Made by a program: the position numbers and the translations under genes | DNA from: Mycobacterium asiaticum | GTDB taxonomy: Bacteria > Actinomycetota > Actinomycetes > Mycobacteriales > Mycobacteriaceae | DNA length: 64,000 nucleotides | Direction: 5' to 3' | Assembly: GCF_001673315.1 (NCBI RefSeq) | Contig: NZ_LZLQ01000090.1 | Span: forward strand, 1 to 64,000 | The notes under the pieces: generated by a model | What the model saw: only the letters and a program-made list of their open reading frames with translations | What the model was told of the DNA's origin: nothing | Databases searched by the model: none | Part shown: piece after piece, positions 43,339-54,099 of the stretch | How the letters are laid out: every line of letters starts with the position of its first letter | How positions within the stretch are numbered: position 1 is the first letter of the stretch

Positions 43339-43890
43339 CCGGGGCCAGCGCCGCATCCACGGTTCCGCGGGCAGCGCCAGAGCGTTGCACAGGGTGCAGA
43401 TGGTCCGGTACCAACCAATGGCCGTGAGCAACTCGATGCGCTGCTCGTCGTCGAGGTCGCGACCGAGCGCCGTCCAGGTCGCCTCCGACCACGTACCGGT
43501 CTGCTCCAGTTCATCTACCGCGGCGATCAGCTGTTGCTCCGCCGGTGCCCAGCGCGAGTCGTCCGCTCCGCCCGTGACCAGCGCGTCGCATTCGTCGTCG
43601 GCGACCCCGGCGATCGGCCCCCAAAAGGCCGCCTGCCCGCCCCATTCGTACTCGCAACCCACCAGTGCACAGACCCGAAGGATGGCGATCGTGCGGGTCC
43701 GCGGCGGCAACAGCGCGGTGACGTACAGCGACTCGCCGAGCTTGCGCAGCCGGGTGGCCAGCGCGGGATGCCGCTGTAGGCAACGCACCAGCAGCAGGGG
43801 CTCGTAGGTGCGGTCCGGGTGGCCCCAACTGTTGATCGAAGCAGCGTCCTCGGCACTCCACGGTGGAGCGAGCGGTGCTACGCGGCTCAC
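43327..43890 (-). CDS. Carboxymuconolactone decarboxylase/AhpD-like protein
   Basis: 187 aa from GTG 43890, overlapping the upstream Rv0441c-like stop (GTGA). CMD/AhpD-like fold: [30 protein letters not shown], in which the AhpD CxxC plus His is reduced to a single Cys in GCEYEWGGQ. This is the variant seen in single-Cys CMD hydrolase-like proteins, so peroxidase activity is doubtful. Convergent with the SDR gene (12-bp overlap). Function unknown. Confidence 0.82.
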   Translation of the reverse strand: MSRVAPLAPPWSAEDAASINSWGHPDRTYEPLLLVRCLQRHPALATRLRKLGESLYVTALLPPRTRTIAILRVCALVGCEYEWGGQAAFWGPIAGVADDECDALVTGGADDSRWAPAEQQLIAAVDELEQTGTWSEATWTALGRDLDDEQRIELLTAIGWYRTICTLCNALALPAEPWMRRWPRSTH

Positions 43891-44309
43891 TGACCCGGAA
43901 CCTGAGCCGGAAGCGAGAACACCACGCAGTCGTGCAGGCAACCCTTCGCCGCCGAGGGGGCATCGGCGTTGCGATGCAGCAGCGCGCGCGTGGGAACGAC
44001 CACACAGCGGACGGTGCCGATGTCGGGGTCGTCGTCGGACAGCTCCGCGGTGCCATCGACGATGAGCGAGTAGCCGCTCGGCTCGGCAGGCGGGAACAGG
44101 ACGGTGACCGAATTGCGTCGAGTGACGTTCCTGCGGGTGCCACCGCCGATCACCCCGACATCCAGCACCCCGCCCCGCAGCACCGGATCGACCGTGACGG
44201 TGTGCACGCGGTAGTTGTCGTCGACGCTGACCAGATAACCGAACGGGAAGTCCGGCAGCGCCGTCGCCAGCCGGTCGAAATCTACCTTCTTGGCGGTCTT
44301 AGCACTCAT
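43887..44309 (-). CDS. PPOX/F420-dependent-like flavin protein (Rv0441c-like)
   Basis: 140 aa. Split beta-barrel PPOX-type fold: [44 protein letters not shown] (phosphate-binding R.N.), [11 protein letters not shown]. Such proteins use F420 or FMN or bind heme. Same position as M. tuberculosis Rv0441c (142 aa), though here separated from groEL2 by an SDR and a CMD gene. Coupled by GTGA to the CMD gene. Confidence 0.85.
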   Translation of the reverse strand: MSAKTAKKVDFDRLATALPDFPFGYLVSVDDNYRVHTVTVDPVLRGGVLDVGVIGGGTRRNVTRRNSVTVLFPPAEPSGYSLIVDGTAELSDDDPDIGTVRCVVVPTRALLHRNADAPSAAKGCLHDCVVFSLPAQVPGQ

Positions 44310-44342
44310 GGGACCCGAGGATAGGCGTCGTGTTACTCAGGA

Positions 44343-45836
44343 TCACTCGGGCCGGATCGGGAACTGGATGATCCGGCTCTGGTCACCCGTATCGCGTTCG
44401 GCGGCCGGGTAGAAGTTCGACTTGGGGATGCCAGAATTCGGCAGGCTCGGGTTGCCGATGCCCGATTCGCGGCCCAGCGTGGTTCGCAGGCCCTGGTCGG
44501 CATGACTGGGGTTGACGAAGCCGGTCACCGGGGTTCCGGCGGCTGTGCGCAGACCCGCGTTGGCGGCCGGGCTGCTGGTCGCGTTGGCGGAAACGGGTCC
44601 GGCGCTGCCCGCGTCGACACTGGCGACCCCGCCGGCGGCCGGCGCAACCACGGGCGCGCTGCCCAGTCCGGAGTTCAGCGCGCCCACCAGTCCCGAGTGC
44701 AGCCCCCCGGTATTGGCCAGCGCCGAACCGATCAGGCCAGAGCCCAACGCCGCCGTGCTCAGGCCGCCGGTCGCGTAGTGCGCCGAACCGGCCAGCCCGT
44801 CGGCGCCGACCACGTGGCCCAGGCTGTCAGCAAACCCAGAGTGCCAGTAGTTCATGGCACTGCCCATGCTGCTGTTGATCGTTCCCGAGTTGCCCAGCCC
44901 GGCGTTCAGCGAACCGGAATTGCCCACCCCGAGGTTTCCGTTGCCGGAGTTGAAGAAGCCGGTGTTGCCGGTGCCGGAGTTCCCGAAGCCGCTGTTCCCG
45001 CTCCCGGAGTTGAACCCGCCGAAACCGAACTTGTTGTCGCCGGTGAGACCGAAGCCGAACGCGTCGCTGCCGGTGTTGGCGAAACCGATGTTGTTGCTGC
45101 CGAGGTTGCCGAGGCCGAGGTTGTTGTTGCCCGTATTGCCGATGCCGATGTTGCCGCTACCACTGTTGCCGCTACCGAGGTTGCCGCTGCCGAAGTTTCC
45201 ACTGCCGAGGTTGTTGTTGCCGACGTTGTAATTGCCGATGTTGCCGCTGCCGCTGTTGCCGAAGCCGAAGTTGATCTGGCCGTTCTTGCCGATATCGATT
45301 CCGAGGTTGCGCAGCACCTGCTGCCACGGTGCCAGCTGGGCCGCCGCCGCCGACGCGTCGAAGTGGTAGTTCGCCATCGCGGCCACGTCCAACGCCCACA
45401 TCTGCTCGTAGGCGGATTCGGTGTCCATGATCGCCGGCCAGTTCATGCCGAAGAAGTTCGTCGAGGCCAGCATTTGCACCAGGCCGCGGTTTGCTGCGAC
45501 CACCGCGGGCTGCACGGTCGATGCCAGCGCCGCCTCGAATGCCGACGCTGTCGCCGTCGCTTGAGCGGCGGCTTGCTCGGCTTGGGCCGCCGCCGCGCTC
45601 AGCCATCCCATGTATTGCGTAGCGACGACCATCATGGCTGCGGCCGATGCCCCCTGCCAGGATCCGCTGGTGAGTTCCTCGGTAACTTGAGTGAAGGATG
45701 ACACCGCTGAAGCCAACTCTTCGGCCAAGCCGCCCCACGCCGAGGCAGCAGCAAGTAGCGGCCCCGCGCCGGGACCGGCGAACATCAGTGCCGAGTTGAT
45801 TTCTGGCGGCAACCACGCGAAATGCGGGCTTGTCAC
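44343..45836 (-). CDS. PPE-MPTR protein (PPE10-like)
   Basis: 497 aa. GTG 45836 gives the VTSPHFAWLPPEINSALMF start; a TTG codon directly before it is not needed. PPE domain (about 1-175) with WLPPEIN and the SGSWQG.SAAAM motif that marks ESX export. The MPTR region (about 185-300) has NxGxGN pentapeptide repeats (NIGN, NLGSGN, GSGNSGSGN). The C-terminal region ends in FYPAAERDTGDQSRIIQFP-like sequence. It matches PPE10 (Rv0442c, 487 aa) by order and layout. Surface or secreted, role in capsule integrity reported for PPE10. Confidence 0.92.
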   Translation of the reverse strand: MTSPHFAWLPPEINSALMFAGPGAGPLLAAASAWGGLAEELASAVSSFTQVTEELTSGSWQGASAAAMMVVATQYMGWLSAAAAQAEQAAAQATATASAFEAALASTVQPAVVAANRGLVQMLASTNFFGMNWPAIMDTESAYEQMWALDVAAMANYHFDASAAAAQLAPWQQVLRNLGIDIGKNGQINFGFGNSGSGNIGNYNVGNNNLGSGNFGSGNLGSGNSGSGNIGIGNTGNNNLGLGNLGSNNIGFANTGSDAFGFGLTGDNKFGFGGFNSGSGNSGFGNSGTGNTGFFNSGNGNLGVGNSGSLNAGLGNSGTINSSMGSAMNYWHSGFADSLGHVVGADGLAGSAHYATGGLSTAALGSGLIGSALANTGGLHSGLVGALNSGLGSAPVVAPAAGGVASVDAGSAGPVSANATSSPAANAGLRTAAGTPVTGFVNPSHADQGLRTTLGRESGIGNPSLPNSGIPKSNFYPAAERDTGDQSRIIQFPIRPE

Positions 45837-45931
45837 CAACTCAACCTACCCGCCGGACGCTTTTAACGTGGGCGGATTGGCTATCCCGGTGCCGCGAATT
45901 CTAGGCGGCCCGACCGTCTTCCCTATGGAGG

Positions 45932-47656
45932 TCAGACCGGGACGGGAGCGGCCTGGCGACCCCGAATCAGCTTGCCGGGGCGGGCGGCGGTGGGCACTCC
46001 GTGCTCCGCGATGACCTCCCCGGACACCACCGTCGCGACATACCCGTCGGCCTTCTGATCCAGCCGTCTACCGCCCGCGGGCAGGTCGTGGGTGATGATC
46101 GGCTTGTGCAGCCGCAGCGCGGCATGGTCGATCACATTGAGGTCCGCCTTGTAGCCGACGGCGATCCGGCCGCGGTCGGCGAGCCCGGCCACCCGGGCCG
46201 GCACGGAGGTGAGTTCGCGGACCGCTTCGGCGATCGTGAACCGCCCGGAGTCGCGGTCCCGGGCCCAGTGCGCCAGGAAGTAGGTGGAGTAGCTGGCGTC
46301 GCAAATCATGCCGTAATGCGCGCCGCCGTCACCCAAGCCGAGCACGACGTCGTCGCGGTGCAACAGCTTGCCGACGGTGTCCAGCGAGTTGTTCTCCAGG
46401 TTGCTCATGGCGACCAGCAACATGGCGTGGCCGTCGTCGTCCAGGAGACGGTCGTAAGCCTCCTCGAGCGGGTTCACGCCGCGCGCCCGTGCTCGGGCGC
46501 CGATGCTGTCCGACGGCGACGGCTCGTAGTCGGGATTGTCGCCCAGCGGGAAAATCCAGTCCCACGCCTGCGCGACGTACAGGATCGGATGCCCCGTGCC
46601 CGGCTTGTCGGCGAGGATCCGGGCACGCACGTCGGGCTTGCGCATCTCAGCGACGCGCTCGGCGAGCGGCAAGTCCGCGATTTCCCGGTAGCTCGGATAG
46701 AGCACGAACGGGTTGGCCGAAAGTTGCAGGCCGATGATCAACCCGATGGGGCGGGGGAGTAACTGCGCGGTGATATCGCCGCCCGCGGCGTTCGCCTTCT
46801 CGACCATGGTGATGGCATCGGGCCAGAACGGATCACCGGTATTGCCGACGATCAGCGTGAAAGTCACCGGCAACCCGACGTCCTCGGCAACGTCGAACAC
46901 CGTCTGGAGTACGGGCTGGTAGCCACCGGCAGGAATGTCGGGGACGAACTGGAGCAAGCCGCCACCGCCGTCAACCACACCGCGAGCGATTTCTTCGATC
47001 TCCTCGCGGGCGGCGTCGTAACTCGGAATCGCAGCGCCGCTCTCCGTCTTGTGGATGGTCAACCGGGACGAGGCGAAGCCGAGGGCTCCGGCCTCCAAAG
47101 CTTCCTGCGCCAGGTGGCGCATCTGCGCCAAGTCGTCGGGCGTGGCAGGCTCGCGGTCCGCGCCGCGCCGGCCCATCACGAAGACCCGCAGTGGCGAGTG
47201 CGGCAGATAGGCGGCGACGTCGATATCCCGCCTGCCGGCCTCCAGCGCGTCCATGAATTCGGGGAAGGTCTCCCACGTCCACGGCAGGCCGTCGGTCATG
47301 ACAACCCCGGGAATGTCCTCGACGCCGGCCATCACGTCGACGAGCACGTCGTGATCTTCCTGGCGGCAGGGCGCGAAGCCGACCCCGCAGTTACCCATCA
47401 CCACCGTCGTTACGCCATGCGCGGACGACGGCGTCAGGCGCTCCGACCAGATGGCCTGGCCATCGTAATGGGTGTGCAGGTCGACGAAACCCGGAGTGAC
47501 CAGCAGTCCGGTGGCGTCGATTTCCCGGGCCGCATCGCCGCCAACGCTGCCCACCGCGACGATGACCCCGTCCTTGACAGCGACGTCGCCGACGTACGGC
47601 TCACCCCCTGACCCGTCGACGATGGTGCCGTTGCGCAGGAGAAGGTCGTAGCTCAC
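45932..47656 (-). CDS. N-acyl-D-amino-acid deacylase/dihydroorotase-like amidohydrolase
   Basis: 574 aa from GTG 47656; a longer frame to 47716 has no site. Begins with SYDLLLRNGTIVDGSGGEPYVGDVAVKDGVIVAVG, the amidohydrolase lead, then GFVDLHTHYDGQAIW (metal HxH), VVMGNCGVGFAP (Cys ligand site of D-aminoacylases), and LGLGDGGAHYGMICD plus a terminal DLNVIDHAAL. Probable zinc D-aminoacylase acting on N-acylated D-amino acids. The gene stands alone. I do not recall it between PPE10 and Rv0443 in M. tuberculosis. Confidence 0.9.
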   Translation of the reverse strand: MSYDLLLRNGTIVDGSGGEPYVGDVAVKDGVIVAVGSVGGDAAREIDATGLLVTPGFVDLHTHYDGQAIWSERLTPSSAHGVTTVVMGNCGVGFAPCRQEDHDVLVDVMAGVEDIPGVVMTDGLPWTWETFPEFMDALEAGRRDIDVAAYLPHSPLRVFVMGRRGADREPATPDDLAQMRHLAQEALEAGALGFASSRLTIHKTESGAAIPSYDAAREEIEEIARGVVDGGGGLLQFVPDIPAGGYQPVLQTVFDVAEDVGLPVTFTLIVGNTGDPFWPDAITMVEKANAAGGDITAQLLPRPIGLIIGLQLSANPFVLYPSYREIADLPLAERVAEMRKPDVRARILADKPGTGHPILYVAQAWDWIFPLGDNPDYEPSPSDSIGARARARGVNPLEEAYDRLLDDDGHAMLLVAMSNLENNSLDTVGKLLHRDDVVLGLGDGGAHYGMICDASYSTYFLAHWARDRDSGRFTIAEAVRELTSVPARVAGLADRGRIAVGYKADLNVIDHAALRLHKPIITHDLPAGGRRLDQKADGYVATVVSGEVIAEHGVPTAARPGKLIRGRQAAPVPV

Positions 47657-47755
47657 CTGAACAAATCTACGACCGTGTCGGTGCCTCGTGCCAGGATCGG
47701 CCGTGTGATCGATCACCTCGGTATCGACTGGCCTCCCGCCCGTAGGGTCGGGTAG

Positions 47756-48274
47756 ATGGCCCCCACTGATGCCCTCGCCGCCCAGGAACTGCTACGCGAC
47801 GCGTTCACCCGGCTGATCGAGCATGCCGACGACGTCACCGACGGTCTCACCGAGGAGGTGGCCGACTACCGTCCGACGCCGGACGCGAACAGCGTCGCCT
47901 GGCTGCTGTGGCACAGTGCCCGGGTTCAAGACGCTCAGCTGGCTGACGTTGCGGGTGTGGAGCAGGTGTGGACCCGCGATGGCTGGGCGGACCGGTTCGC
48001 CCTCGACCTTCCCCGCGACGACACCGGGTACGGGCACGGCCCCGACGACGTCGCCAAGGTGCATGCGCCCGCCGACCTGCTGGCCGGGTATTACCACGCC
48101 GTGCATGAGCTCACTTTGGAGTACGTCGCCGGTGTGACCCCAGCGGACTTGGCGCGCGTCGTGGACACCAACTGGGATCCGCCGGTGACCGCGAGTGCGC
48201 GCCTGGTCAGCATCATCGACGACTGCGCGCAGCACCTCGGTCAGGCGGCGTACCTGCGGGGGATCGCACAGTAG
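47756..48274 (+). CDS. DinB/mycothiol-dependent-like protein (Rv0443-like)
   Basis: 172 aa (171 in M. tuberculosis Rv0443). DinB-like four-helix fold: LLRDAFTRLIEHADDVTDGLTEEV, SVAWLLWHSARVQDAQLADVAG with metal His, and IIDDCAQHLGQAAYLRGI with the second metal His. Family members bind a divalent metal and use mycothiol. Exact reaction unknown. Followed 9 bp later by a membrane protein gene on the same strand. Confidence 0.9.
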   Translation: MAPTDALAAQELLRDAFTRLIEHADDVTDGLTEEVADYRPTPDANSVAWLLWHSARVQDAQLADVAGVEQVWTRDGWADRFALDLPRDDTGYGHGPDDVAKVHAPADLLAGYYHAVHELTLEYVAGVTPADLARVVDTNWDPPVTASARLVSIIDDCAQHLGQAAYLRGIAQ

Positions 48275-48283
48275 ATTCCTGGG

Positions 48284-49147
48284 GTGCGCTTCCTGGGGGT
48301 CGTTGTGTTCTGGTTGGCCGCCACGGTCGCCCTGGCCGTCGCGGTCCCGGCCGTGTGGGCACAGCGCAATATTGTCGACGAGGACGGGTACGCGCAGCTG
48401 GCCGAGCGGGCGGCGCAGGATCCAGCGCTGCAGGCGGCCATGGCGGCCGAACTCAGTGCCAGAGCGACGACCCTGATTGCTGAGCGCAGCCCTGAGCAAG
48501 ATGGCGGACCCGGGCCGGCCGACACTTCGAGAATCCGTCTCGTCGCCGCCTCCTTCACCGCGAGCCCGGCGTTTCCGCCGCTGTTCGCCCGCGTGAACCG
48601 GGCCGCGCATGACTGGTTGTTCAGCGCTCCCCGCGCCGGCGGCGACCAGCTGGTGATCGACGTCGCGCCGCTGCTGCGAGACAGCACGATCATGGAGGTG
48701 TTGAGCGGCTACCACGTCAGTGTGCCCGAGACATTGACCGTCCCGCTCACCGTCACCGAGGGTCAGCCGCTACGGCAGGGCGAACTGCACCGGTGGGCGG
48801 TTTGGGGACCGTGGGTGAGCGTCGGTGCGGCGGGACTCACCGGTCTGTTCGGTCTGCTGATGCTGGCGCTCGCCCGACGTCGCGGCAAGGCGCTGACCGG
48901 CCTGGGCATCTCTGCGTTGCTGGTCGGTGCGGCGGGATGGGCAGGCATGGAGGTCGCGGGGCGATACCTGAACGTGGCGCTCAATCGCACCACCGGCGAC
49001 ATCCGCCGGATCGCCGACGTGATGGTCGGCCACGCCGAAGGCAGCATGCACCTGTGGCTCAATTTGACCCTTGCTGCGGGTGTGGTTCTGGTGCTGGTCG
49101 GCGTGCTGGTGGCGATGCTGGGCAGCTTCGGAGAAACGCCCCGCTAG
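48284..49147 (+). CDS. Integral membrane protein with large extracytoplasmic loop
   Basis: 287 aa, GTG start. First membrane segment at about 4-24; a long extracytoplasmic helical region (25-165) with [12 protein letters not shown] near its end; then three more membrane segments (about 165-190, 200-222, 250-280). No known enzymatic motif. The architecture, with one N-terminal anchor and a loop that looks like a coiled helix bundle, resembles other actinobacterial membrane proteins of unknown function. The end overlaps the convergent rskA stop by four bases. Confidence 0.75.
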   Translation: MRFLGVVVFWLAATVALAVAVPAVWAQRNIVDEDGYAQLAERAAQDPALQAAMAAELSARATTLIAERSPEQDGGPGPADTSRIRLVAASFTASPAFPPLFARVNRAAHDWLFSAPRAGGDQLVIDVAPLLRDSTIMEVLSGYHVSVPETLTVPLTVTEGQPLRQGELHRWAVWGPWVSVGAAGLTGLFGLLMLALARRRGKALTGLGISALLVGAAGWAGMEVAGRYLNVALNRTTGDIRRIADVMVGHAEGSMHLWLNLTLAAGVVLVLVGVLVAMLGSFGETPR

Positions 49148-49848
49148 CTAAGTGGCAGTTGGGCCAGGATGGCTCCGGTGGGTTGCGTCGATCCGGTACC
49201 CGGTTCGACGGTGAAGGCCAGCCCCGTCGAACCGCCCAAGTCGTCCAGCATCGCTTTCGTCGACGGCGCCACGGCGGCCGCGCCCATGGTGCCCGCCGAC
49301 GTCGGGCCATTGGCTCCCATCAACCACATCTGGTACACCGTGCCCGGCGATGGCGGCGGCACGTTGTTCATCACCAGCACCGCGGCATTGCGGTCGCGGG
49401 AAAACATCACTGTGGCTGTCCCGGGACCCAATGGCCGGGAGACTGTCCGCACATCCGGCGCACCCAGCACCTGCTCAGCAACGGTCTGCTTTGCCGGCGG
49501 CCGGGTCAGCGTGCCGAGTCCGTACGCGCCCAGTCCAATCACGACCGCCGCGGCAGTGGCAAGAAGTGCTCTGCGCCAGCGGTTTTGGTACCCGATATCG
49601 GGCTTCGGCGGGTTTGTCCCGGCGAGGACGGCAGTGCGCAGCCGGTCCGGCGGTTCGGCGGTGTTGGCCGAGGCGAGCACCGCCATCGTCTCTCGGACGG
49701 CGCGCACCTCGTCGTGGAAGGCCGCCGCGACCGGCGCGGGCAGCGCCGCGAGCCGATCGTCGATCGCAGCACGCTCGGTGTCGGACATCGCGTGCAGCGC
49801 ATAGGGGGTCGCCAGGTCGAGCAACTCGAATTCGGTGGGTTCAGTCAT
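49144..49848 (-). CDS. rskA: Anti-sigma-K factor RskA
   Basis: 234 aa (232 in M. tuberculosis). An N-terminal cytoplasmic anti-sigma helix region (about 1-90; [24 protein letters not shown]) without a zinc motif, a membrane segment at about 93-112 ([18 protein letters not shown]), and an extracytoplasmic RskA domain with [14 protein letters not shown] and [16 protein letters not shown]. Binds and holds SigK; released by regulated proteolysis. Coupled to sigK (ATGA). Confidence 0.96.
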   Translation of the reverse strand: MTEPTEFELLDLATPYALHAMSDTERAAIDDRLAALPAPVAAAFHDEVRAVRETMAVLASANTAEPPDRLRTAVLAGTNPPKPDIGYQNRWRRALLATAAAVVIGLGAYGLGTLTRPPAKQTVAEQVLGAPDVRTVSRPLGPGTATVMFSRDRNAAVLVMNNVPPPSPGTVYQMWLMGANGPTSAGTMGAAAVAPSTKAMLDDLGGSTGLAFTVEPGTGSTQPTGAILAQLPLS

Positions 49849-50408
49849 GCCACGCCCAGGCAGTTGCGTAGGCCACGCAGCGCGTCACGCATCCGCGATT
49901 TGACCGTCGACAGGTTTGCGGCCAGACGCTGGGACACCTCGGCATAGGTGAGCCCGCCGTAGTACGCCAATTCGATGCATTGGCGCTGCGTATCAGTCAA
50001 TGCTTCCAGGCACCGAAGCACCCGGCGGCGCTCGTCACCGGTGATGGCCGAGTCCGCGACCACATCGATAGCCGGCTCAAGATTTGTTACGCCATAACGT
50101 GTTTCACGCTGGGTACCGGCCTGCTCGCTACGCACCCGGTCGATCGCTCGCCGATGCGCCATGGTCAACAGCCAGGCCAACGCCGAACCCTTGGCTGCAT
50201 CGAAGCCCGACGCCGTCCGCCACACCTCGAGGTAGATCTCCTGAGTGGTCTCCTCGCTGTAGCCGGCATCACGCAACACTCTGGTGACCAGTCCGTACAC
50301 CCGAGTCTTGGTCTGGTCGTAGAACGCGGCGAACGCGGCGTCGTCACCACGGGCGACCCGACGCAGCAAGGCGTCCAGGTCGCTGCCGGTCTGCAAAGGC
50401 CCATCCAT
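49845..50408 (-). CDS. sigK: ECF sigma factor SigK
   Basis: 187 aa, the same length as M. tuberculosis SigK, from ATG 50408. Region 2: [39 protein letters not shown]. Region 4: [44 protein letters not shown]. The SigK regulon in M. tuberculosis includes mpt70, mpt83 and its own operon. A SigK-like promoter lies upstream of this gene. Confidence 0.97.
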   Translation of the reverse strand: MDGPLQTGSDLDALLRRVARGDDAAFAAFYDQTKTRVYGLVTRVLRDAGYSEETTQEIYLEVWRTASGFDAAKGSALAWLLTMAHRRAIDRVRSEQAGTQRETRYGVTNLEPAIDVVADSAITGDERRRVLRCLEALTDTQRQCIELAYYGGLTYAEVSQRLAANLSTVKSRMRDALRGLRNCLGVA

Positions 50409-50454
50409 CGCTGGGTAGCCTAACGCCGGGGCCGCCATCTGCCGCATACCGAGT

Positions 50455-50481
50455 ATTCGGAGCGCCCAGCGGCGCGGATGG
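50455..50481 (-). promoter_or_regulatory. SigK-type promoter upstream of sigK
   Basis: On the minus strand, CCATCC (50481-50476) and CCGAAT (50460-50455) are separated by 15 bp. These are the -35 and -10 hexamers I remember for SigK promoters. The -10 box is 47 bp from the sigK ATG, fitting autoregulation. The spacer is a little shorter than the usual 16-17 bp. Confidence 0.65.
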
Positions 50482-50496
50482 TCGGGTGCCGGGGGT

Positions 50497-53394
50497 TCAG
50501 TGCTCGCCGCGCAGCGCGGCCACGCGTTCAGTGGGCTGGTCGGTGCGAGGCAGCGCGGGGCTGCGGGCCGGGCGCGAGCGCACCCGCATCGGCCACCAGA
50601 ACCAGCGGCCCAGCAGGGCGGCGATGGACGGGGTCATGAACGAACGCACGATCAGGGTGTCGAACAGCAGACCCAGACCGATGGTGGTGCCGATCTGCCC
50701 GACCACCCGAAGGTCGCTGACGGCCATGGACGCCATGGTGAACGCGAACACCAGACCCGCGTTGGTCACCACTTTGCCGGTGCCGCCCATGGAGCGGATG
50801 ATTCCGGTATTCAGGCCGGCGTGGATCTCCTCTTTGAACCGGGATACCAACAGCAGGTTGTAGTCAGATCCCACCGCCAGCAGCACGATCACCGACATCG
50901 CCATCACCATGTAGTGCAGGTCGATGGCAAGGATGTGCTGCCAGACCAACACCGACAATCCGAACGAGGCGCCCAGCGACAGGGCGACCGTGCCGACGAT
51001 GACGGCGGCGGCGATGAACGCGCGGGTGAGGATCAGCATGATGATGAAGATCAGGCACAGCGAGGCGATACCCGCGATGAGCAGGTCCCAGTTGGCGCCT
51101 TCGGAGATGTCCTTGAACACCGCCGCGGTGCCCGCCACGTAGATCTTGGAGTCTTCCAGGGGTGTTCCCTTGAGGGCCTCCTCGGTCGCGGTGCGAATCT
51201 TGTTGATACTGGCAATGCCGTCGGCGGACTGCGGATCTCCGCGGTGCAAAACGATGAAGCGGGCCGCTTGCCCGTCCGGCGACAGGAAGGACTTCATCGC
51301 GCGCTGAAAGTCCTTGTTCTTGAACACTTCTGGTGGCAGGTAGAACGAATCGTCGTTCTTGGCAGCGTCGAACGCCTTGCCCATGGCGTTGGCGTTCTCG
51401 GTCATCTCGTCCATCTGGCTGTAGATGCCGTTCATGGTGCTGTGCATGGTCAGCATCATGGTTCGCATGCTTTCCATGGTTTCGATCATCGGCGGGAACG
51501 TGGCAATCATCTGCGGCATCAACCGGTCCAGATCCTTGATGTCGGAAACCAGGACGTCGAGTCGCTCGTCGATCTGGTCCAACCCGTCCAACGCGTCGAA
51601 TATCGACCGGAATGACCAGCATATCGGGATGTCGTAGCAGTGCTTCTCCCAGTAGAAGTAGGACCTGATCGGCCGCCAGAAGTCGTCGAAATCCGCGATG
51701 TGATCCCGCAATTCGGTGGTGATCTCCTGCATCTCCACCGTGTCCTGCACCATTTTGTGGGTGGTGCCCACCAGTTGCGTCATCAGCGCGTACATGCGCT
51801 TCATCAGCGCGGTCGTCTTGGCCATTTCGTCGGCCTGCTTGAGCATGTCGTCCATGCGGTCGCGCTGGTACTTCATGGTCTGCACCTGACCGGCGTTCTG
51901 CATGCTGATCTGGAACGGGATGGATGTGTGCTCCATGGCGGTGCCGTCCGGCCTGGTGATCGCCTGCACGCGCGAGATGCCGGGCACCCGGAAGATGCTC
52001 TTGGCGACTTTGTCCAAAACGAGGAAATCCGCGGGATTACGCAAATCGTGATCGGACTCGATCATCACGATCTCCGGTTTCATCCGGGCTTGGGAAAAGT
52101 GGCGATCGGCGGCGGCGAACCCTTCGTTCGCAGGGATATCCGGGGGCAGGTACGCCCGGTCGTTGTAGTTGGTCCGGTAGCCCGGCAGTGCGAGCAACCC
52201 GACCAGGGCGATGGCCATCGTCGCGGCGAGAACCGGCAGTGGCCAACGGACAACGACCGTGCCGACCCGTCGCCAGCCGCGGACCTTGAGTAACCGCTTC
52301 GGGTCGAACAGCCCGAACCGGCTGCCGACGACCAGTGCCGCCGGCCCAAGAGTCAGGGCGACTATGACCGCAGCGAACATCCCCACCGCGCAGGGGATGC
52401 CGAGGGTCTCGAAGTACGGCATCCGGGCGAACTTGAGGCAGAAGGTTGCGCCGGCGATCGTTAATCCGGAGCCCAGGATGACGTGTGCGACACCGCGATA
52501 CATGGTGTAGAACGCGGTCTCCCGATCCTCCCCGGCCTGGCGGGCCTCCTGATATCGGCCGAAGATGAAGATCCCGTAGTCGGTGCCGGCCGCGATGGCC
52601 AGCGACGTCAGCAGGCTCACCGCGAAGGTGGACAGCCCGATGGCGCCACTGTGGCCCAGGAGCGCGACCACGCCGCGCGCCACGCTCAACTCGACCCCGA
52701 CGGTGAGCAGCAGCACAATCACGGTGATGACCGAGCGGTACACGAACATCAACATCACGAAGATCACCGCCACCGTGGTGGCCGTGATCTTGACCATGGA
52801 TTTGTCGCCCGCGATATGCATGTCCGACGCGAGGGCGGCCGCGCCGGTGACGTAAGTGGTGATCCCCGGCGGGGCGTGAGTCTCTTTGACGATCTTGCGG
52901 ACGGCATCGATGGACTCGTTTGCCAACGGCTCACCCTGGTTGCCGGCCAGCGCCAGCTGGACGTAGGCGGCCTTGCCGTCGTTGCTCTGCGCGCCCGCCG
53001 CCGTGAGCGGATCACCCCAGAAGTCCTGAACACTCTGAACGTGCTTGTCCGCCCGCAATTTACGGATCAAGTTGTCGTAATACCGGTGGGCTTCGTCACC
53101 AAGACGGTCCTTGCCCTCCAGGATGAGCATCGCCTGGCTGTCGGAGTTGCCTTCCTGGAACACCTTGCCGATCCGGGCCATCGCCTCGAACGACGGGGCC
53201 TCTTGAGGGCTCAGCGATACCGAACGTTCTTGTCCGACGACTTCCAGGGACGGCACGAAGACGCTGAGCACCACGCACACCGCCAGCCAGGCGAGGATGA
53301 TAGGCAGCGCGAGCGCATGGATGACCCGCGCGACCATTGGCCTTTCGGTGTGGGTACGGACGTTGTCGGGATCGTTCGCGTATTGCACGCTCAC
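50497..53394 (-). CDS. mmpL4: RND transporter MmpL4
   Basis: 965 aa (967 in M. tuberculosis), GTG 53394 overlapping the mmpS4 stop by GTGA. RND superfamily with 12 membrane segments in two halves; conserved TM4 stretches such as [11 protein letters not shown] and [18 protein letters not shown] carry the proton-relay Asp-Tyr pairs. A long helical hairpin lies in the periplasmic part between residues about 490 and 690 ([17 protein letters not shown]). Exports siderophores (mycobactin/carboxymycobactin) with MmpS4 and related lipids. Divergent from a TetR gene. Confidence 0.95.
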   Translation of the reverse strand: MSVQYANDPDNVRTHTERPMVARVIHALALPIILAWLAVCVVLSVFVPSLEVVGQERSVSLSPQEAPSFEAMARIGKVFQEGNSDSQAMLILEGKDRLGDEAHRYYDNLIRKLRADKHVQSVQDFWGDPLTAAGAQSNDGKAAYVQLALAGNQGEPLANESIDAVRKIVKETHAPPGITTYVTGAAALASDMHIAGDKSMVKITATTVAVIFVMLMFVYRSVITVIVLLLTVGVELSVARGVVALLGHSGAIGLSTFAVSLLTSLAIAAGTDYGIFIFGRYQEARQAGEDRETAFYTMYRGVAHVILGSGLTIAGATFCLKFARMPYFETLGIPCAVGMFAAVIVALTLGPAALVVGSRFGLFDPKRLLKVRGWRRVGTVVVRWPLPVLAATMAIALVGLLALPGYRTNYNDRAYLPPDIPANEGFAAADRHFSQARMKPEIVMIESDHDLRNPADFLVLDKVAKSIFRVPGISRVQAITRPDGTAMEHTSIPFQISMQNAGQVQTMKYQRDRMDDMLKQADEMAKTTALMKRMYALMTQLVGTTHKMVQDTVEMQEITTELRDHIADFDDFWRPIRSYFYWEKHCYDIPICWSFRSIFDALDGLDQIDERLDVLVSDIKDLDRLMPQMIATFPPMIETMESMRTMMLTMHSTMNGIYSQMDEMTENANAMGKAFDAAKNDDSFYLPPEVFKNKDFQRAMKSFLSPDGQAARFIVLHRGDPQSADGIASINKIRTATEEALKGTPLEDSKIYVAGTAAVFKDISEGANWDLLIAGIASLCLIFIIMLILTRAFIAAAVIVGTVALSLGASFGLSVLVWQHILAIDLHYMVMAMSVIVLLAVGSDYNLLLVSRFKEEIHAGLNTGIIRSMGGTGKVVTNAGLVFAFTMASMAVSDLRVVGQIGTTIGLGLLFDTLIVRSFMTPSIAALLGRWFWWPMRVRSRPARSPALPRTDQPTERVAALRGEH

Positions 53395-53813
53395 GCGGAT
53401 TTCACCAGGCAATAGGTATAGGCGTTGACCTCGTTGGACACCCGCTCGGCTTTCACCACACCGTCCACCGTGATCCGGCAACCGATGCTGTTGCTATTGC
53501 CTTGCGCCACAATATTTCCCATCACTGCCGCCAGATTGGTCGTGACATGCAACGACCACGGCAACACGGCGCCATCCACCCGCACCGGGTCGGAGTTGAC
53601 ATCGAAGTAGCTGATATCGGCGACCGTCCCGGGCGGGCCGAAGATCTCGTAAGTGAGCTCTTTGGGATTGAAGGGTTTGCTGTTGTCGAGATTGCTGTCG
53701 GCATATGACTCGCGTTTTTCCGAGCCGAAGAAGCCGCGGACCCGGTGCACGGTGAAACCCCCGACGACGATCACCGCCAGGACCACCAACGGGATCCACG
53801 CCCGCGACAGCAC
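53391..53813 (-). CDS. mmpS4: MmpS4 accessory protein
   Basis: 140 aa, identical in length to M. tuberculosis MmpS4. GTG start. N-terminal membrane anchor (about 6-24: [17 protein letters not shown]), a short Arg-rich stretch, and a periplasmic beta-sandwich domain with the conserved Cys pair ([10 protein letters not shown] and YTYCLVKSA). Works with MmpL4 in siderophore export. First in the leftward mmpS4-mmpL4 operon. A possible IdeR half-site lies upstream. Confidence 0.93.
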   Translation of the reverse strand: MLSRAWIPLVVLAVIVVGGFTVHRVRGFFGSEKRESYADSNLDNSKPFNPKELTYEIFGPPGTVADISYFDVNSDPVRVDGAVLPWSLHVTTNLAAVMGNIVAQGNSNSIGCRITVDGVVKAERVSNEVNAYTYCLVKSA

Positions 53814-53922
53814 CTTGAAAATCTCGGATCCCTTTCATCGGTCGGCAAATGCTGCGGCGGAACGATACCCTTCCGCGCAGGTTCGAACCTGTTCAGCGAT
53901 AGCCGTATTCGCGCCCTCGCGA

Positions 53923-53945
53923 GCAACCAAGCCTAACCTAAGTTA
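53923..53945. promoter_or_regulatory. IdeR-like half-site upstream of mmpS4
   Basis: AGCCTAACCTAAG at 53930-53942 matches the right half of the IdeR consensus TTAGGTTAGGCTAACCTAA; the left half is poor (about 12 of 19 positions overall). M. tuberculosis mmpS4 is iron-regulated through IdeR, so a degenerate iron box is plausible. Weak evidence. Confidence 0.4.
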
Positions 53946-54046
53946 AACACGCCGGCGTGGGCTCGCTCCGCGTTGCCGGTCTCGCGCGACGAGTGTAACG
54001 CATATCACGTGCGTAAAAGAAGCCGCGCGGGCGCGCCTACCAGCAC

Positions 54047-54090
54047 AAATCACATCCCGTGCGTTATGCAAATCACATACTGTGCGTTAT
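54047..54090. promoter_or_regulatory. Tandem operator-like repeats upstream of TetR
   Basis: Two 21-bp direct repeats of the form AAATCACATnCnGTGCGTTA plus T at 54047-54067 and 54070-54090, two mismatches apart. A third related copy at about 53996-54016 reads TAACGCATATCACGTGCGTA plus A, which is a partial palindrome. They lie just before the TetR start and in the mmpS4 promoter region: likely binding sites of that TetR. Confidence 0.75.
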
Positions 54091-54099
54091 CCTCTGCCG

